Origin: CAVQGZ01 sp963712175
Lineage (GTDB): Bacteria > Actinomycetota > Actinomycetes > Jiangellales > Jiangellaceae
Assembly (NCBI GenBank): GCA_963712175.1
Contig: CAVQGZ010000007.1
Location: 62,001 to 126,000 of the forward strand
Length of the DNA stretch: 64,000 nt
Reading direction: 5' to 3'
Shown: positions 1 to 7,517 of the stretch, in pieces
How the letters are laid out: each line of letters opens with the position of its first letter
Numbering within the stretch: the stretch's first letter is position 1
Notes under the pieces: generated by a model
What the model saw: the letters and a program-made list of their open reading frames with translations, nothing else
Database searches by the model: none
What the model was told of the DNA's origin: nothing
Translations under genes and position numbers: made by a program

Positions 1-1
1 G

Positions 2-982
2 GCGTCCACGGGGTGGGGTGACCCCGCACAGCTTCGCCGTGGATCCGTCGTCGTCACCGTCCTCGGCCGGCCGCTCACGCCTGGTGCCGTGGCCGGGATC
101 ACCGCGGAGATCGCCGCCTCGGGTGCCAACATCGACCGCATCACGAGGCTGGCCGCCTACCCCGTCACGTCGATCCGCATGCACCTGTCCGACGCGGACG
201 CGGCCGTCCTGCGCCCGGCCTTGGCCGCGGCCGCCGCCGGGCTCGGCGTCGATGTCGCGGTGGAGTCGGCGGGGCTGCACCAGCGCGCGTCCCGCCTCGT
301 CGTCATGGACGTCGACTCGACCCTCGTGCAGGGCGAGGTCATCGAGATGCTGGCCGGGCACGCGGGCGTCCTCCCCGAGGTCGCCCGTGTCACCGACGCC
401 GCCATGCGGGGTGAGCTCGACTTCGAGCAGTCCCTGCGCGCGCGGGTCGCGCTGCTGGAGGGACTACCCGTGGCGGCCGTGGACCAGGTTCGTCGCGACG
501 TCGTCCTCACCCCCGGCGCGCGGACCCTGGTGCGCACGCTCAAGCGGCTGGGCTACCGGTTCGCCATCGTCAGCGGCGGCTTCACCCAGATCACCGACCA
601 CCTCGCCGAGGAGCTGGGGCTGGACTACTCGGCGGCCAACACCCTTGAGGTGCTCGACGGGCGGCTCACCGGTCGCGTCGTCGGGCCGGTCATCGACCGG
701 GCCGGCAAGGCCGAGGCACTGCGTCGGTTCGCCGCGCAGGCCGGGCTTCCGCTGGCCCGGACCGTCGCGATCGGCGACGGAGCCAACGACCTCGACATGA
801 TCGCCGCCGCGGGCCTGGGCATCGCCTTCAACGCCAAGCCGGTGGTGCGCGCCGCCGCCGACGCTGCCGTGTCGGTGCCCTACCTCGACTCGATCCTCTA
901 CCTGCTCGGCGTCAGCCGTGAGGACGTGGAGGCAGCCGACGAGGCCGACGGGACGCCGACGCCGGCCCCCCCGGTCGCCTGA
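2..982 (+). CDS. serB: Phosphoserine phosphatase SerB (5' end outside window)
   Basis: Catalyses the last step of serine synthesis, O-phosphoserine to serine plus phosphate, in the cytosol. The reading frame is open from the window edge, so the N-terminus is missing. The first ~70 visible codons read as an ACT-type regulatory domain (VTVLGRPLTPGAV, then SGANIDRI). The HAD core follows: the nucleophile motif DVDST near base 308, SGGF near 571, and the Mg-binding GDGANDLDM near 773. A GTG at 89 could be taken as a start, but it would cut the ACT domain in half, so I treat the gene as truncated by the window. It converges on the SixA-like gene 18 bp downstream. The family assignment is firm. Confidence 0.95.
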   Translation, partial: ASTGWGDPAQLRRGSVVVTVLGRPLTPGAVAGITAEIAASGANIDRITRLAAYPVTSIRMHLSDADAAVLRPALAAAAAGLGVDVAVESAGLHQRASRLVVMDVDSTLVQGEVIEMLAGHAGVLPEVARVTDAAMRGELDFEQSLRARVALLEGLPVAAVDQVRRDVVLTPGARTLVRTLKRLGYRFAIVSGGFTQITDHLAEELGLDYSAANTLEVLDGRLTGRVVGPVIDRAGKAEALRRFAAQAGLPLARTVAIGDGANDLDMIAAAGLGIAFNAKPVVRAAADAAVSVPYLDSILYLLGVSREDVEAADEADGTPTPAPPVA

Positions 983-1000
983 GTCGGGGCTGGCTGGTCC

Positions 1001-1522
1001 TCAGCGCGGGACGGCGAAGGCCATCAGCCGAGCCGTGCTCTTGTCGAGCGCGGACCACGCCGGTACCTGCAGGTGCAGTACCGCGATCGCACCGGTCGGG
1101 TACTTGCCGGCCATGCGAGCCCGATCATCGGCGGCACCCGTACCGTCCTCGAGGTAGAGCGCCAGGCTCTCCGTCGTCGGGTTGTGGCCGACGACCAGCG
1201 CGGTGCGGACACTGTCGTCGAGCGCCCTGACGAGGTCGAGCGATCCCGCCAGCCCCGCCTCGTACAGCTCGTCGCAGAAACGGGTGGGCACGTCGGACTC
1301 GAGCTGGGACGAGACCAGGTGCCACGTCTGTCGGGTGCGCGTCGCCGTCGAGACCAGCGCGAGATCCGGGACCAACCCGGCCGCGGCCAGCCACCGGCCG
1401 GCCTGGGGCGCCTCGCCTCGTCCTCGTTTGCCGAGGGGGCGCTCGCGGTCGGGGACGCCCGCCGGCCAGTCCGACTTGGCGTGGCGCAGCAGGACGAGGC
1501 GACGGTCGAGAGCGGTGTCCAT
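1001..1522 (-). CDS. sixA: Histidine phosphatase family protein, SixA-like
   Basis: A 173-aa member of the histidine phosphatase (phosphoglycerate mutase-like) superfamily. The catalytic RHAKS motif (LVLLRHAKSDWP) is near the N-terminus and the second histidine is in VVGHNP, as in SixA-type phosphohistidine phosphatases. The ATG at 1522 puts RHA about 10 residues in, as is usual. The open frame runs upstream to 1624, but that stretch carries no conserved sequence. The physiological substrate cannot be read from sequence; SixA acts on phosphohistidine in HPt domains, and actinobacterial relatives are mostly uncharacterised. It converges with serB and is divergent from the lysoplasmalogenase gene 48 bp away. 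Confidence 0.85.
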   Translation of the reverse strand: MDTALDRRLVLLRHAKSDWPAGVPDRERPLGKRGRGEAPQAGRWLAAAGLVPDLALVSTATRTRQTWHLVSSQLESDVPTRFCDELYEAGLAGSLDLVRALDDSVRTALVVGHNPTTESLALYLEDGTGAADDRARMAGKYPTGAIAVLHLQVPAWSALDKSTARLMAFAVPR

Positions 1523-1570
1523 GGGCCGATGATCCCTGGTGTTCCAGGCGAGTGCGGGCAGGATGCTCCT

Positions 1571-2269
1571 ATGCCTCGCCCACCGGTGATCCTGGGCGCC
1601 TACGCCGCCGTCAGCGTCGTCCACGTCCTGGGGCGGTTGTCCGAGGTCACCTGGCTGACCACGGTGACCAAGCCGCTTCTCATGCCCTTGCTCGCGGCCT
1701 TCCTGATCAGCGCGTCGACACGCCCGCTGACCCGGATGGTGCGAGTCGTGCTGGTGGCACTGGCCTCCTCATGGCTCGGTGACGTGCTGCTGGAGGCCTG
1801 GCGACTCGCCGACGTCGACGCGCTGTTCCTGGCCGGCCTCGGTGCGTTTCTCGTCGCCCAGGTGCTCTACATCGTCGCCTTCGCACCCCTGGTTCGCTCA
1901 TCTGATCCGCCCCGACCGCCGCTGTGGGCGCTCGGATACGTCCTCTACGGCGCGGTGCTGGTCGGGTTCATGGCACCGGATCTCGGCGAGTTCCTGCTGC
2001 CCGTCGCGCTGTACGCCGTGGCGATCTGCACCATGGGCATCGTCGCGTCCGGAGTGAACCGCTATGCCGCTGTGGGCGCCGCCCTGTTCGTGCTGTCTGC
2101 CACGCTCATCGCTCTGGGGGAGTTCACCGAGGTCTTGAGCTGGTCGGACGCCCAGCACGACGCAGCGGTCATGGCCACCTACACGCTGGCACAGGGCCTC
2201 ATCGTCGTGGGCGTGGTCGTGGCTCAGCAGGGCATCTGGCGCCGGGCTCCGGAGCCGGTCGCCTCCTGA
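1571..2269 (+). CDS. YhhN/TMEM86-family membrane protein (putative lysoplasmalogenase)
   Basis: A 232-aa polytopic membrane protein with about seven to eight hydrophobic segments. It resembles the YhhN/TMEM86 family, whose characterised members hydrolyse the vinyl-ether bond of lysoplasmalogens. Supporting signs are the conserved acidic residue in the segment WLGDVLLEAW and the overall length. The ATG at 1571 was chosen because the upstream extension of the same frame (back to 1073) is low-complexity sequence antisense to the SixA-like gene. The gene ends 27 bp before the convergent fabI stop. The bacterial substrate is unproven; the family call is sound. Confidence 0.8.
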   Translation: MPRPPVILGAYAAVSVVHVLGRLSEVTWLTTVTKPLLMPLLAAFLISASTRPLTRMVRVVLVALASSWLGDVLLEAWRLADVDALFLAGLGAFLVAQVLYIVAFAPLVRSSDPPRPPLWALGYVLYGAVLVGFMAPDLGEFLLPVALYAVAICTMGIVASGVNRYAAVGAALFVLSATLIALGEFTEVLSWSDAQHDAAVMATYTLAQGLIVVGVVVAQQGIWRRAPEPVAS

Positions 2270-2296
2270 CCGACCTGATCTGCTCATGCGTCGGGC

Positions 2297-3067
2297 TCAT
2301 GCGCCGACGGCGTGGACTCCTCCGTCGACGTGGACGATCTCGGCTGTCGTCTTCGGGAACCAGTCCGAGAGCAGGGCTACGCACGCCTTCGCGGTGGGCT
2401 CGGGGTCGGTCATCTCCCAGCCGAGCGGTGCGCGCTCGTGCCAGACCGACTCGTAGCCGCTGTAGCCCGGGATCGACTTGGCCGCCAGGGTGCGCAGCGG
2501 GCCTGCCGCCACAAGGTTGACCCGCACGTTCTCCTTGCCGAGCTCACGAGCGAGGTAGCGCGACGTGGACTCCAGCGCAGCCTTCGACACGCCCATCCAG
2601 TCGTAGGTCGGCCAGGCGACGCTGGCGTCGAAGTCGAGACCGACGACCGACGCGCCGTGCTCGCCGAACAGCGGCCGGCAGGCCATCGTCAGCGACTTGA
2701 GCGAGAAGGCCGACACGTGCAGCGCGGTGGCCGCGTCCGCCCACTCGGTGTGCAGGAAGTTCCCACCGAGGGCCGCCGGCGGTGCGTAGGCGATCGAGTG
2801 CAGCACCCCGTCCAGGCCGTCGACGTGCGTGCGGACGTTGTCGGCGAGCGCCGACAAGTGCCCGTCGTCGGTGACGTCCATCTCGATCAAGGGGACCGCG
2901 GCGGGCAGCCGCTTGATGATGCGCTCGACGAGCGACATCCGCCCGAAGCCGGTGACGACGACCGACGCGCCCTGCTCGATCGCCATGCGGGCCACGTGGA
3001 AGCCGATCGACTGATCGGTGATCACCCCCGTGACGAGAACCCTCTTGCCCTCCAGCAGCCCGCTCAC
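2297..3067 (-). CDS. fabI: Enoyl-[acyl-carrier-protein] reductase (NADH), InhA/FabI type
   Basis: A 256-aa short-chain reductase that performs the last reduction of each fatty-acid elongation cycle, trans-2-enoyl-ACP to acyl-ACP, using NADH. The N-terminus (KRVLVTGVITDQSIGFHVA) has the InhA-like nucleotide-binding signature. The catalytic Tyr and Lys lie in YDWMGVSKAAL, with the FabI-type Y-x6-K spacing rather than the Y-x3-K of ordinary SDRs. The C-terminal IVHVDGG is typical. It lies 28 bp downstream of fabG on the same strand, the mabA-inhA arrangement of actinobacteria, so the two are probably cotranscribed. In mycobacteria this enzyme is the isoniazid target. Confidence 0.95.
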   Translation of the reverse strand: MSGLLEGKRVLVTGVITDQSIGFHVARMAIEQGASVVVTGFGRMSLVERIIKRLPAAVPLIEMDVTDDGHLSALADNVRTHVDGLDGVLHSIAYAPPAALGGNFLHTEWADAATALHVSAFSLKSLTMACRPLFGEHGASVVGLDFDASVAWPTYDWMGVSKAALESTSRYLARELGKENVRVNLVAAGPLRTLAAKSIPGYSGYESVWHERAPLGWEMTDPEPTAKACVALLSDWFPKTTAEIVHVDGGVHAVGA

Positions 3068-3095
3068 ACGCGTCCTCTCGATCGTGGCTCGTTCA

Positions 3096-3803
3096 TCAGT
3101 GACCCATGCCCAGGCCGCCGTCGACGGGGATGACCGCTCCCGTCACGTACCCAGCGTCCTCGCTGGCCACCCATCGGATGACGCGGGCCACTTCGTCCGG
3201 GTCGGCGAACCGCCCCAGCGGCACCTGCTCGCGGTACGCCGCACGCGTCTGGTCGTCGAGCGATGCGGTCATGTCGGTCTCGACGAACCCGGGGGCCACG
3301 ACGTTGGCGGTGATGCCCCGGCTGCCCAGCTCGCGCGCCACCGAGCGGGCGAGCCCGACCAGGCCGGACTTGCTCGCCGCGTAGTTCACCTGGCCCGCCG
3401 ACCCGGACAGTGCCACGACGCTGGAGACGAGCACGATGCGACCGCGGCGCTGGCGCAGCATGTCTCGGGCGACGCGTCGCACGACTCGGAAGGCCCCGCT
3501 CAGGTTGGTGTCGATGACGTCGGCCCAGTCGTCCTCGGACATCCTCAGCAGAAGCGTGTCCCGGGTGATGCCCGCGTTGGCGACGAGCACCTCGATAGGT
3601 CCGTGCGCGTCGGATGCCGCCGAGACGGCGGCCGTCACGGAGTCGGGGTCGGTCATGTCCCCCGGCACCGGCAGCAGCCGGTCGTCCGGTACCTCGCCGC
3701 CGCGCGTGGTGACCGCGACCTTGTCGCCGAGGTCGGCGAAGGCCTGCGCGGTCGCCAGGCCTATCCCGCGGTTGCCGCCGGTGATGAGAACGCTGCGTGC
3801 CAC
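3096..3803 (-). CDS. fabG: 3-oxoacyl-[acyl-carrier-protein] reductase (FabG/MabA)
   Basis: A 235-aa classical SDR that reduces beta-ketoacyl-ACP with NADPH in fatty-acid elongation. The TGGNRGIG cofactor motif is at residues 8-15, NAGI near 80, the catalytic Ser in VSSVV, and Tyr/Lys in YAASKSG near residue 140. The start is a GTG at 3803 with no ribosome-binding site. A TAGCGT hexamer ends 8 nt upstream, consistent with a leaderless message. It is the first gene of the fabG-fabI pair; the dodecin gene lies 48 bp upstream on the same strand. Confidence 0.95.
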   Translation of the reverse strand: MARSVLITGGNRGIGLATAQAFADLGDKVAVTTRGGEVPDDRLLPVPGDMTDPDSVTAAVSAASDAHGPIEVLVANAGITRDTLLLRMSEDDWADVIDTNLSGAFRVVRRVARDMLRQRRGRIVLVSSVVALSGSAGQVNYAASKSGLVGLARSVARELGSRGITANVVAPGFVETDMTASLDDQTRAAYREQVPLGRFADPDEVARVIRWVASEDAGYVTGAVIPVDGGLGMGH

Positions 3804-3811
3804 GCCGCGGG

Positions 3812-3817
3812 ACGCTA
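3812..3817 (-). promoter_or_regulatory. Putative -10 hexamer of leaderless fabG-fabI transcript
   Basis: TAGCGT read on the minus strand fits the actinobacterial TANNNT -10 pattern. Only 8 nt separate it from the fabG GTG, which has no Shine-Dalgarno sequence. This predicts transcription starting at or next to the start codon. Confidence 0.45.
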
Positions 3818-3851
3818 ACGGCTACCGGTCGGTACGCCGAATCGCACGGCC

Positions 3852-4064
3852 TCAGGCATCCTCGAGCCGGAAGCCCACCTTCATCGACACCTGGAAGTGG
3901 TCGGGCTGGCCGTCGGTGATGTGCCCACGGATCTCCACGACCTCGAACCAGTCGAGGTGGCGCATGGTCTCCCCGGCCCGGCTGATGCCGTTGCGCAGGG
4001 CGTCGTCCACGCCCTGCGGAGAGGTCCCCACCACCTCGATCACTCGGTAGGTTCGGTTCGACAT
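3852..4064 (-). CDS. Dodecin family flavin-binding protein
   Basis: A 70-aa protein matching the dodecin fold. These are small beta-alpha-beta-beta proteins that assemble into hollow dodecamers binding flavin (riboflavin, FMN) or coenzyme A, and serve as flavin stores or buffers. Recognisable are the N-terminal YRVIEVVGTSPQGVDDA, the central W in HLDWFEV, and the GH...FQVSMKVGFRLED end. The ATG at 4064 is preceded by GAAAGGGG, a good ribosome-binding site, so the longer open frame (to 4163) is not used. An FMN-dependent oxidase gene is divergent 67 bp away, which fits a flavin theme, though a functional link is only inference. Confidence 0.88.
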   Translation of the reverse strand: MSNRTYRVIEVVGTSPQGVDDALRNGISRAGETMRHLDWFEVVEIRGHITDGQPDHFQVSMKVGFRLEDA

Positions 4065-4131
4065 GCGCGTTCCCCTTTCGGCGGCGGTGGTGGTCTGAGT
4101 GCTCGAGCCACACCTGAGGCCGAGTGCGGCG

Positions 4132-5166
4132 ATGGACGCGCTCGAGGTGCGGGCACGCGCCATCCTGCCGGAATCGGTGGCCGCGTACTACGGGTGCGGG
4201 GCAGGCGACGGCATCAGTGTCGTCGAGGCGGCTGGTGCGTGGGACGCCTGGCGGCTTCGCCCGCACGTGCTGCGCGACGTCTCGACGGTCTCGACCGAGA
4301 TCAGCCTGCTCCAGACGACGCTGCGCACCCCGGTGATCGTGGCTCCGTCGGCGGCACACCGCCTGGCCCACGTCGACGGTGAGGTGGCGACGGCGCGCGG
4401 TGCCGCCGACGCCGGATCGTTGATGGTGCTCAGTACCCGCTCGACGACGCGGATGGCGACTGTCGCCGACGTCGGCTCCCCGTGGTGGATGCAGGTCTAC
4501 GTCCTTCGTGACCGCGGTCTCACCGACGAGATCGTCCGGCAGGCGGCCGCCCACGGCGCCCGGGCGCTCGTGCTGACCGGTGACACCCCGGTGGTCGGGC
4601 ACAAGCCGGACGGCCCGGTGCCGGCGATGCCACGCGAGCGTCTTCTGCCGGTGCTGGAGGGTCGGGAGGACGAGGTCCTGCTCGACCAGGCCGACGACGT
4701 CACGGTGGACGACATCCAACGGCTGGCTGAGCTGTCGGGGCTACCGGTTCTGGTCAAGGGCGTGCTCCGTGGCGACGACGCTCGCGCCTGCGTGGAGGCC
4801 GGCGCGGCCGGGGTCGTCGTGTCCAACCATGGTGGGCGACAGCTCGACGCAGCGGTCCCGAGCGCCTGGGCGTTGCCCGAGGTGGCCGCCGCGCTGACCG
4901 GGTCGGGTGCTGTCGTTCTGGTGGATGGCGGGATCCGGACGGGGCGCCACGTCCTGGCCGCTCTGGCCCTCGGCGCGCACGCGGTTCTGGTGGGGCGACC
5001 CGTGCTGTGGGCGCTGGCCGTCGCAGGCGCCGACGGCGTCGCGTCCCTGATCGGCTCGCTCACCGACCAGACGCGCCATGCGCTGGCGCTGGCGGGGTGC
5101 TCCGCCGTGAGCGATTCAGCGCCGGACCTGCTCTGGCACCCCGACGGTCGCGGACGTAGCGTGTGA
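4132..5166 (+). CDS. FMN-dependent alpha-hydroxyacid oxidase/dehydrogenase
   Basis: A 344-aa TIM-barrel flavoenzyme of the glycolate oxidase / L-lactate dehydrogenase / lactate 2-monooxygenase family, oxidising a 2-hydroxyacid with FMN. Motifs seen: the APSAAHRLAH phosphate-binding region, VLTGDTP, and the active-site SNHGGRQLD near residue 245, where His is the catalytic base and Arg binds the substrate carboxylate. DGGIRTGRHV follows. Start choice: the ATG at 4132 puts DALEVRARAIL at the N-terminus as in homologues; a GTG at 4099 would add 11 unconserved residues. The exact substrate (lactate, glycolate, other) is not determined. The stop overlaps the DUF3099 start. Confidence 0.85.
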   Translation: MDALEVRARAILPESVAAYYGCGAGDGISVVEAAGAWDAWRLRPHVLRDVSTVSTEISLLQTTLRTPVIVAPSAAHRLAHVDGEVATARGAADAGSLMVLSTRSTTRMATVADVGSPWWMQVYVLRDRGLTDEIVRQAAAHGARALVLTGDTPVVGHKPDGPVPAMPRERLLPVLEGREDEVLLDQADDVTVDDIQRLAELSGLPVLVKGVLRGDDARACVEAGAAGVVVSNHGGRQLDAAVPSAWALPEVAAALTGSGAVVLVDGGIRTGRHVLAALALGAHAVLVGRPVLWALAVAGADGVASLIGSLTDQTRHALALAGCSAVSDSAPDLLWHPDGRGRSV

Positions 5167-5483
5167 GCATGCCCAGTCGGACCCAGTCGGTCGCCAGCAT
5201 CACCACGGCGCCGACCAGCCTGTCCGACGACCTGGCCATGCGCACCCGTCGCTACCTGTGGACCATGGGCCTGCGCACGGCGTGCTTCGTCGGGGCGATC
5301 TTCGTGCCCGGTTGGCCGCGGTGGGTGCTTGTCGCCGGAGCGGTGCTGCTGCCCTACCTGGGCGTCGTCGGGGCCAACGCAGGCCGCGAACGAGGAGGGG
5401 CGAAGACGCTTCAGCCCGTCACCCCCAACTACCAGCTCGCCGCCCTGCCTGCGTCGCCGGTCGAGCCAAGCGATCGGCCCTAG
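5163..5483 (+). CDS. DUF3099 family small membrane protein
   Basis: A 106-aa actinobacterial protein with the DUF3099 core: RTRRYLWTMGLRTACFVGAIF followed at once by a second hydrophobic segment (VLVAGAVLLPYLGVVGANA). Together these form a two-helix membrane hairpin with a polar tail. Function is unknown for the family. The GTG at 5163 overlaps the stop of the oxidase gene (GTGA); an ATG at 5169 is an equally possible start two codons on. SURF1 follows after 42 bp. Confidence 0.8.
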   Translation: MSMPSRTQSVASITTAPTSLSDDLAMRTRRYLWTMGLRTACFVGAIFVPGWPRWVLVAGAVLLPYLGVVGANAGRERGGAKTLQPVTPNYQLAALPASPVEPSDRP

Positions 5484-5512
5484 CCCGTCGGTCACGAGTC
5501 GTCGCCACGATC

Positions 5513-5518
5513 TACCGT
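5513..5518 (+). promoter_or_regulatory. Putative -10 hexamer of leaderless SURF1 transcript
   Basis: TACCGT (TANNNT class) ends 7 nt before the ATG at 5526. There is no ribosome-binding site between them. Confidence 0.42.
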
Positions 5519-5525
5519 GTTCGGC

Positions 5526-6323
5526 ATGGGCCTGCTGCGCACGCGACGCGGACTCGGGCTTGTCGCCTTCGCCACCGGCATGGCGATCGCCTGCGTGCTG
5601 CTGGGTCTGTGGCAGCTGGACCGGTACGAGCAGCGTGCAGCGCGCAACGACGCCGTCCGCGCCGCGATCGACGCTCCACCCGTCCCCCTGGAGTCCCTGG
5701 TGGCCCCCGACACACCAGCCGGAGAGGTCGACGACGGCGTGGAATGGCGAACCGTGGTCGTCCGCGGGTCGTTCGACCCTGCGGTGGAGCTGACGCTGCG
5801 GCTGCGGCCGGTCGAGGGCCAGTCCGGCGTGCACGCGCTCGGACTGCTGGTGCTCGAGGACGGGCGGGCCGTTCTCGTCGACCGGGGGTTCCTGCCCACC
5901 GCAACCCGGTCGACGGCCGAGGTGGACGTGCCTGCGGCCGACACCGGTCCGGTCGAGGTGGTCGGGCGGGTTCGCCTCAGCGAGCAGGGGCGTGGCGCGG
6001 GGCTCGACGCCGATGCCGATCCACCGTCCATCCGCTTCGTGGACCTCACCGACCTTCAGTCGTCGGCCTCGACCGAGCTGGGCCCGGTGTGGGTGGAGCG
6101 GGTCTCGCAGTCGCCGTCCGAGAACACCGCCCTGGCGCCGGTGCCACCGCCACGCCTGAGCGCGGGCCCTTCGCTGATCTACGCCGTGCAATGGTTCCTC
6201 TTCGCCGTGATCGCCGTGGTCGGGTTCGTGGTGCTGGCTCGACGTGACAACGCACAACCCCGCGCGGCGCAGGCCCCCGTCACCGGCGAGATGGATGGAG
6301 CCCCTGGTTCGCCCCACCCCTGA
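5526..6323 (+). CDS. SURF1 family cytochrome oxidase assembly protein
   Basis: A 265-aa protein of the SURF1/Shy1 family, needed for haem insertion into or assembly of cytochrome c oxidase. The topology is typical: an N-terminal transmembrane segment (LVAFATGMAIACVLLGLWQLDRY) containing the GLWQ signature, a large extracytoplasmic loop with VDRGF, and a C-terminal membrane segment (YAVQWFLFAVIAVVGFVVLARR). The ATG at 5526 is preferred over a GTG at 5517. The last 10 codons and the TGA stop lie inside a dispersed repeat (6291-6373), so the C-terminal tail DGAPGSPHP is repeat-encoded rather than family sequence. Confidence 0.9.
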   Translation: MGLLRTRRGLGLVAFATGMAIACVLLGLWQLDRYEQRAARNDAVRAAIDAPPVPLESLVAPDTPAGEVDDGVEWRTVVVRGSFDPAVELTLRLRPVEGQSGVHALGLLVLEDGRAVLVDRGFLPTATRSTAEVDVPAADTGPVEVVGRVRLSEQGRGAGLDADADPPSIRFVDLTDLQSSASTELGPVWVERVSQSPSENTALAPVPPPRLSAGPSLIYAVQWFLFAVIAVVGFVVLARRDNAQPRAAQAPVTGEMDGAPGSPHP

Positions 6324-6373
6324 TGGGTGAACCCGTTGGTGCGCTGAGCGCACCAACAGATCCATCGACGGCC
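6291..6373 (+). repeat. Dispersed 3'-end repeat, copy R1
   Basis: One of four copies of an 82 bp element that align without gaps. Fixed blocks are GGAGCC near the start, TGAT 27 nt after GATGGAGCC begins, a palindromic core, and TCCATC after it. In this copy the core is a perfect hairpin: 9-bp arms TTGGTGCGC (6336-6344) and GCGCACCAA (6348-6356) around a TGA loop. The invariant TGA serves as the stop codon of the SURF1 gene. The element lies between the convergent SURF1 and DUF559 genes and points the same way as SURF1. Confidence 0.9.
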
Positions 6374-6400
6374 CGTCAGGCGAACCATCAGGTTCAGCGA

Positions 6401-7327
6401 TCAGCCGGCCTGCTGCGCGACGAGGCGCAGGTAGGTGTCCTCGACCTGGCCCAGCACGACCGCCCGGTCGCGGCGCAGGCGAGCGGGGCTGATCGACAGC
6501 ACCGTCCAGCCGTCGGCGGTGAGCTCGGCTCGTCGCCGGGCCGTTCGTTCTGCCGCCGGGCCGTAGCCGTGGTGCTCGACGCTGTCGATCTCGATGATGA
6601 GTCGCGCCTGCGGCCAGCAGAAGTCGGCCACGTACTGCCGGCCTCGCACCCACACGTGGTGGTTGACCTGCGGCGGGGGCAGGAACCGGCTGGTGGCCAG
6701 CAGCTCCACCATGTCCGCCTCGGGAGCGGAGTCGGCGCCGGAGGCGATGGTCGCCAGGGCCCGCCTCGCCACAGCCGAGCCCTGGCGCGGTCCCTTCGCC
6801 AGCTCCTCGCCCAGCATCGACCGGGTGCACGTACGCCGCTGGACGGCCTCGGCGAGGAGGGCCACGGCCGAGCGCACGTCACGCACATCCCGGCAGGCGT
6901 CGATCGCCGAGCGAGCTGCCGGAGTCGTCGGAAGGCCGGTGACGCCCTGCGCCCTCGGCAGGTCAGTCGTGCGCCGCACGATGACGAACGAGCGCGAGGC
7001 GACCCGCCGCGCCGCCGGGAGCAACACGTGCACCCGGTCGTCGGCCGGCACGTAGGTGAGGCCGCGGAGCTGCAGGCTCGTGACCCCGGTGAGCTGGGCG
7101 TCGGTCCCGGCGTAGAGCAGGGCGGCAACCAGGAGCTGCCGACGGCTCAGCGGCCCGGTGCGCAGGCAGTACACGCGGGGCAGCACCTGCTGTCCCCGTC
7201 CACTCACGCTCGCCAGCCTCGTCACCTGGCTGGGCGCCAGCCCTGCGTCGATGCACTGGGCCCGGGTGACCAGTCCGCCCTGGCGAACAACCAGCTCGCG
7301 CACGGGCTCGGGGAGTCGCAGGGCCAT
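6401..7327 (-). CDS. DUF559 nuclease-like protein with AbiEi-type N-terminal domain
   Basis: A 308-aa protein. The N-terminus (LPEPVRELVVRQGGLVTRAQ) looks like the winged-helix domain of type IV AbiEi antitoxins. The C-terminal ~100 residues form a DUF559 domain, related to the Vsr/PD-(D/E)XK endonuclease fold: YVADFCWPQARLIIEIDSVEHHG holds the acidic residues expected of the metal site, followed by RRRAELTADGW. Such genes are common and variable in actinobacterial genomes. Their function is unproven and no AbiEii-like toxin is adjacent, so a toxin-antitoxin role is not supported here. The ATG at 7327 was chosen because the upstream frame runs through repeat R2. The gene sits between inverted repeats R1 and R2. 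Confidence 0.75.
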   Translation of the reverse strand: MALRLPEPVRELVVRQGGLVTRAQCIDAGLAPSQVTRLASVSGRGQQVLPRVYCLRTGPLSRRQLLVAALLYAGTDAQLTGVTSLQLRGLTYVPADDRVHVLLPAARRVASRSFVIVRRTTDLPRAQGVTGLPTTPAARSAIDACRDVRDVRSAVALLAEAVQRRTCTRSMLGEELAKGPRQGSAVARRALATIASGADSAPEADMVELLATSRFLPPPQVNHHVWVRGRQYVADFCWPQARLIIEIDSVEHHGYGPAAERTARRRAELTADGWTVLSISPARLRRDRAVVLGQVEDTYLRLVAQQAG

Positions 7328-7435
7328 CACGCCAGGCTGGTCGTGGCGCACACACCTGTCGAGGGGGGTCTGCCGGCCTGTGGACAACGCGGGGGCCCCG
7401 CGACCAGCAACGATGGAACTGTCGGTTCGCCAACA

Positions 7436-7517
7436 CCGGGATGGATGGATGCTTTGGTGCGCTGAGAGCACCGACGCATCCATCGATCATGGGGGCGATG
7501 CGCCGGGGGCTCCATCC
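7436..7517 (-). repeat. Dispersed 3'-end repeat, copy R2
   Basis: Second copy, in minus orientation. The outer stem is a perfect 9-bp inverted repeat, GATGGATGC (7444-7452) with GCATCCATC (7476-7484). It encloses a core with 5-bp arms GGTGC (7456-7460) and GCACC (7468-7472). The 5' part of the element encodes the last 10 codons and the TGA of the sirtuin gene. Relative to R1 it is inverted, and the DUF559 gene lies between the two. Confidence 0.9.

Noticed and set aside
1073..1570. N-terminal extension of the lysoplasmalogenase frame
   Set aside because: It is antisense to the SixA-like gene and low-complexity; the membrane protein begins naturally at 1571.
6401..7327. Type IV toxin-antitoxin system based on the AbiEi-like domain
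   Set aside because: No AbiEii-type nucleotidyltransferase toxin is adjacent, and the C-terminal half is a DUF559 nuclease-like domain.
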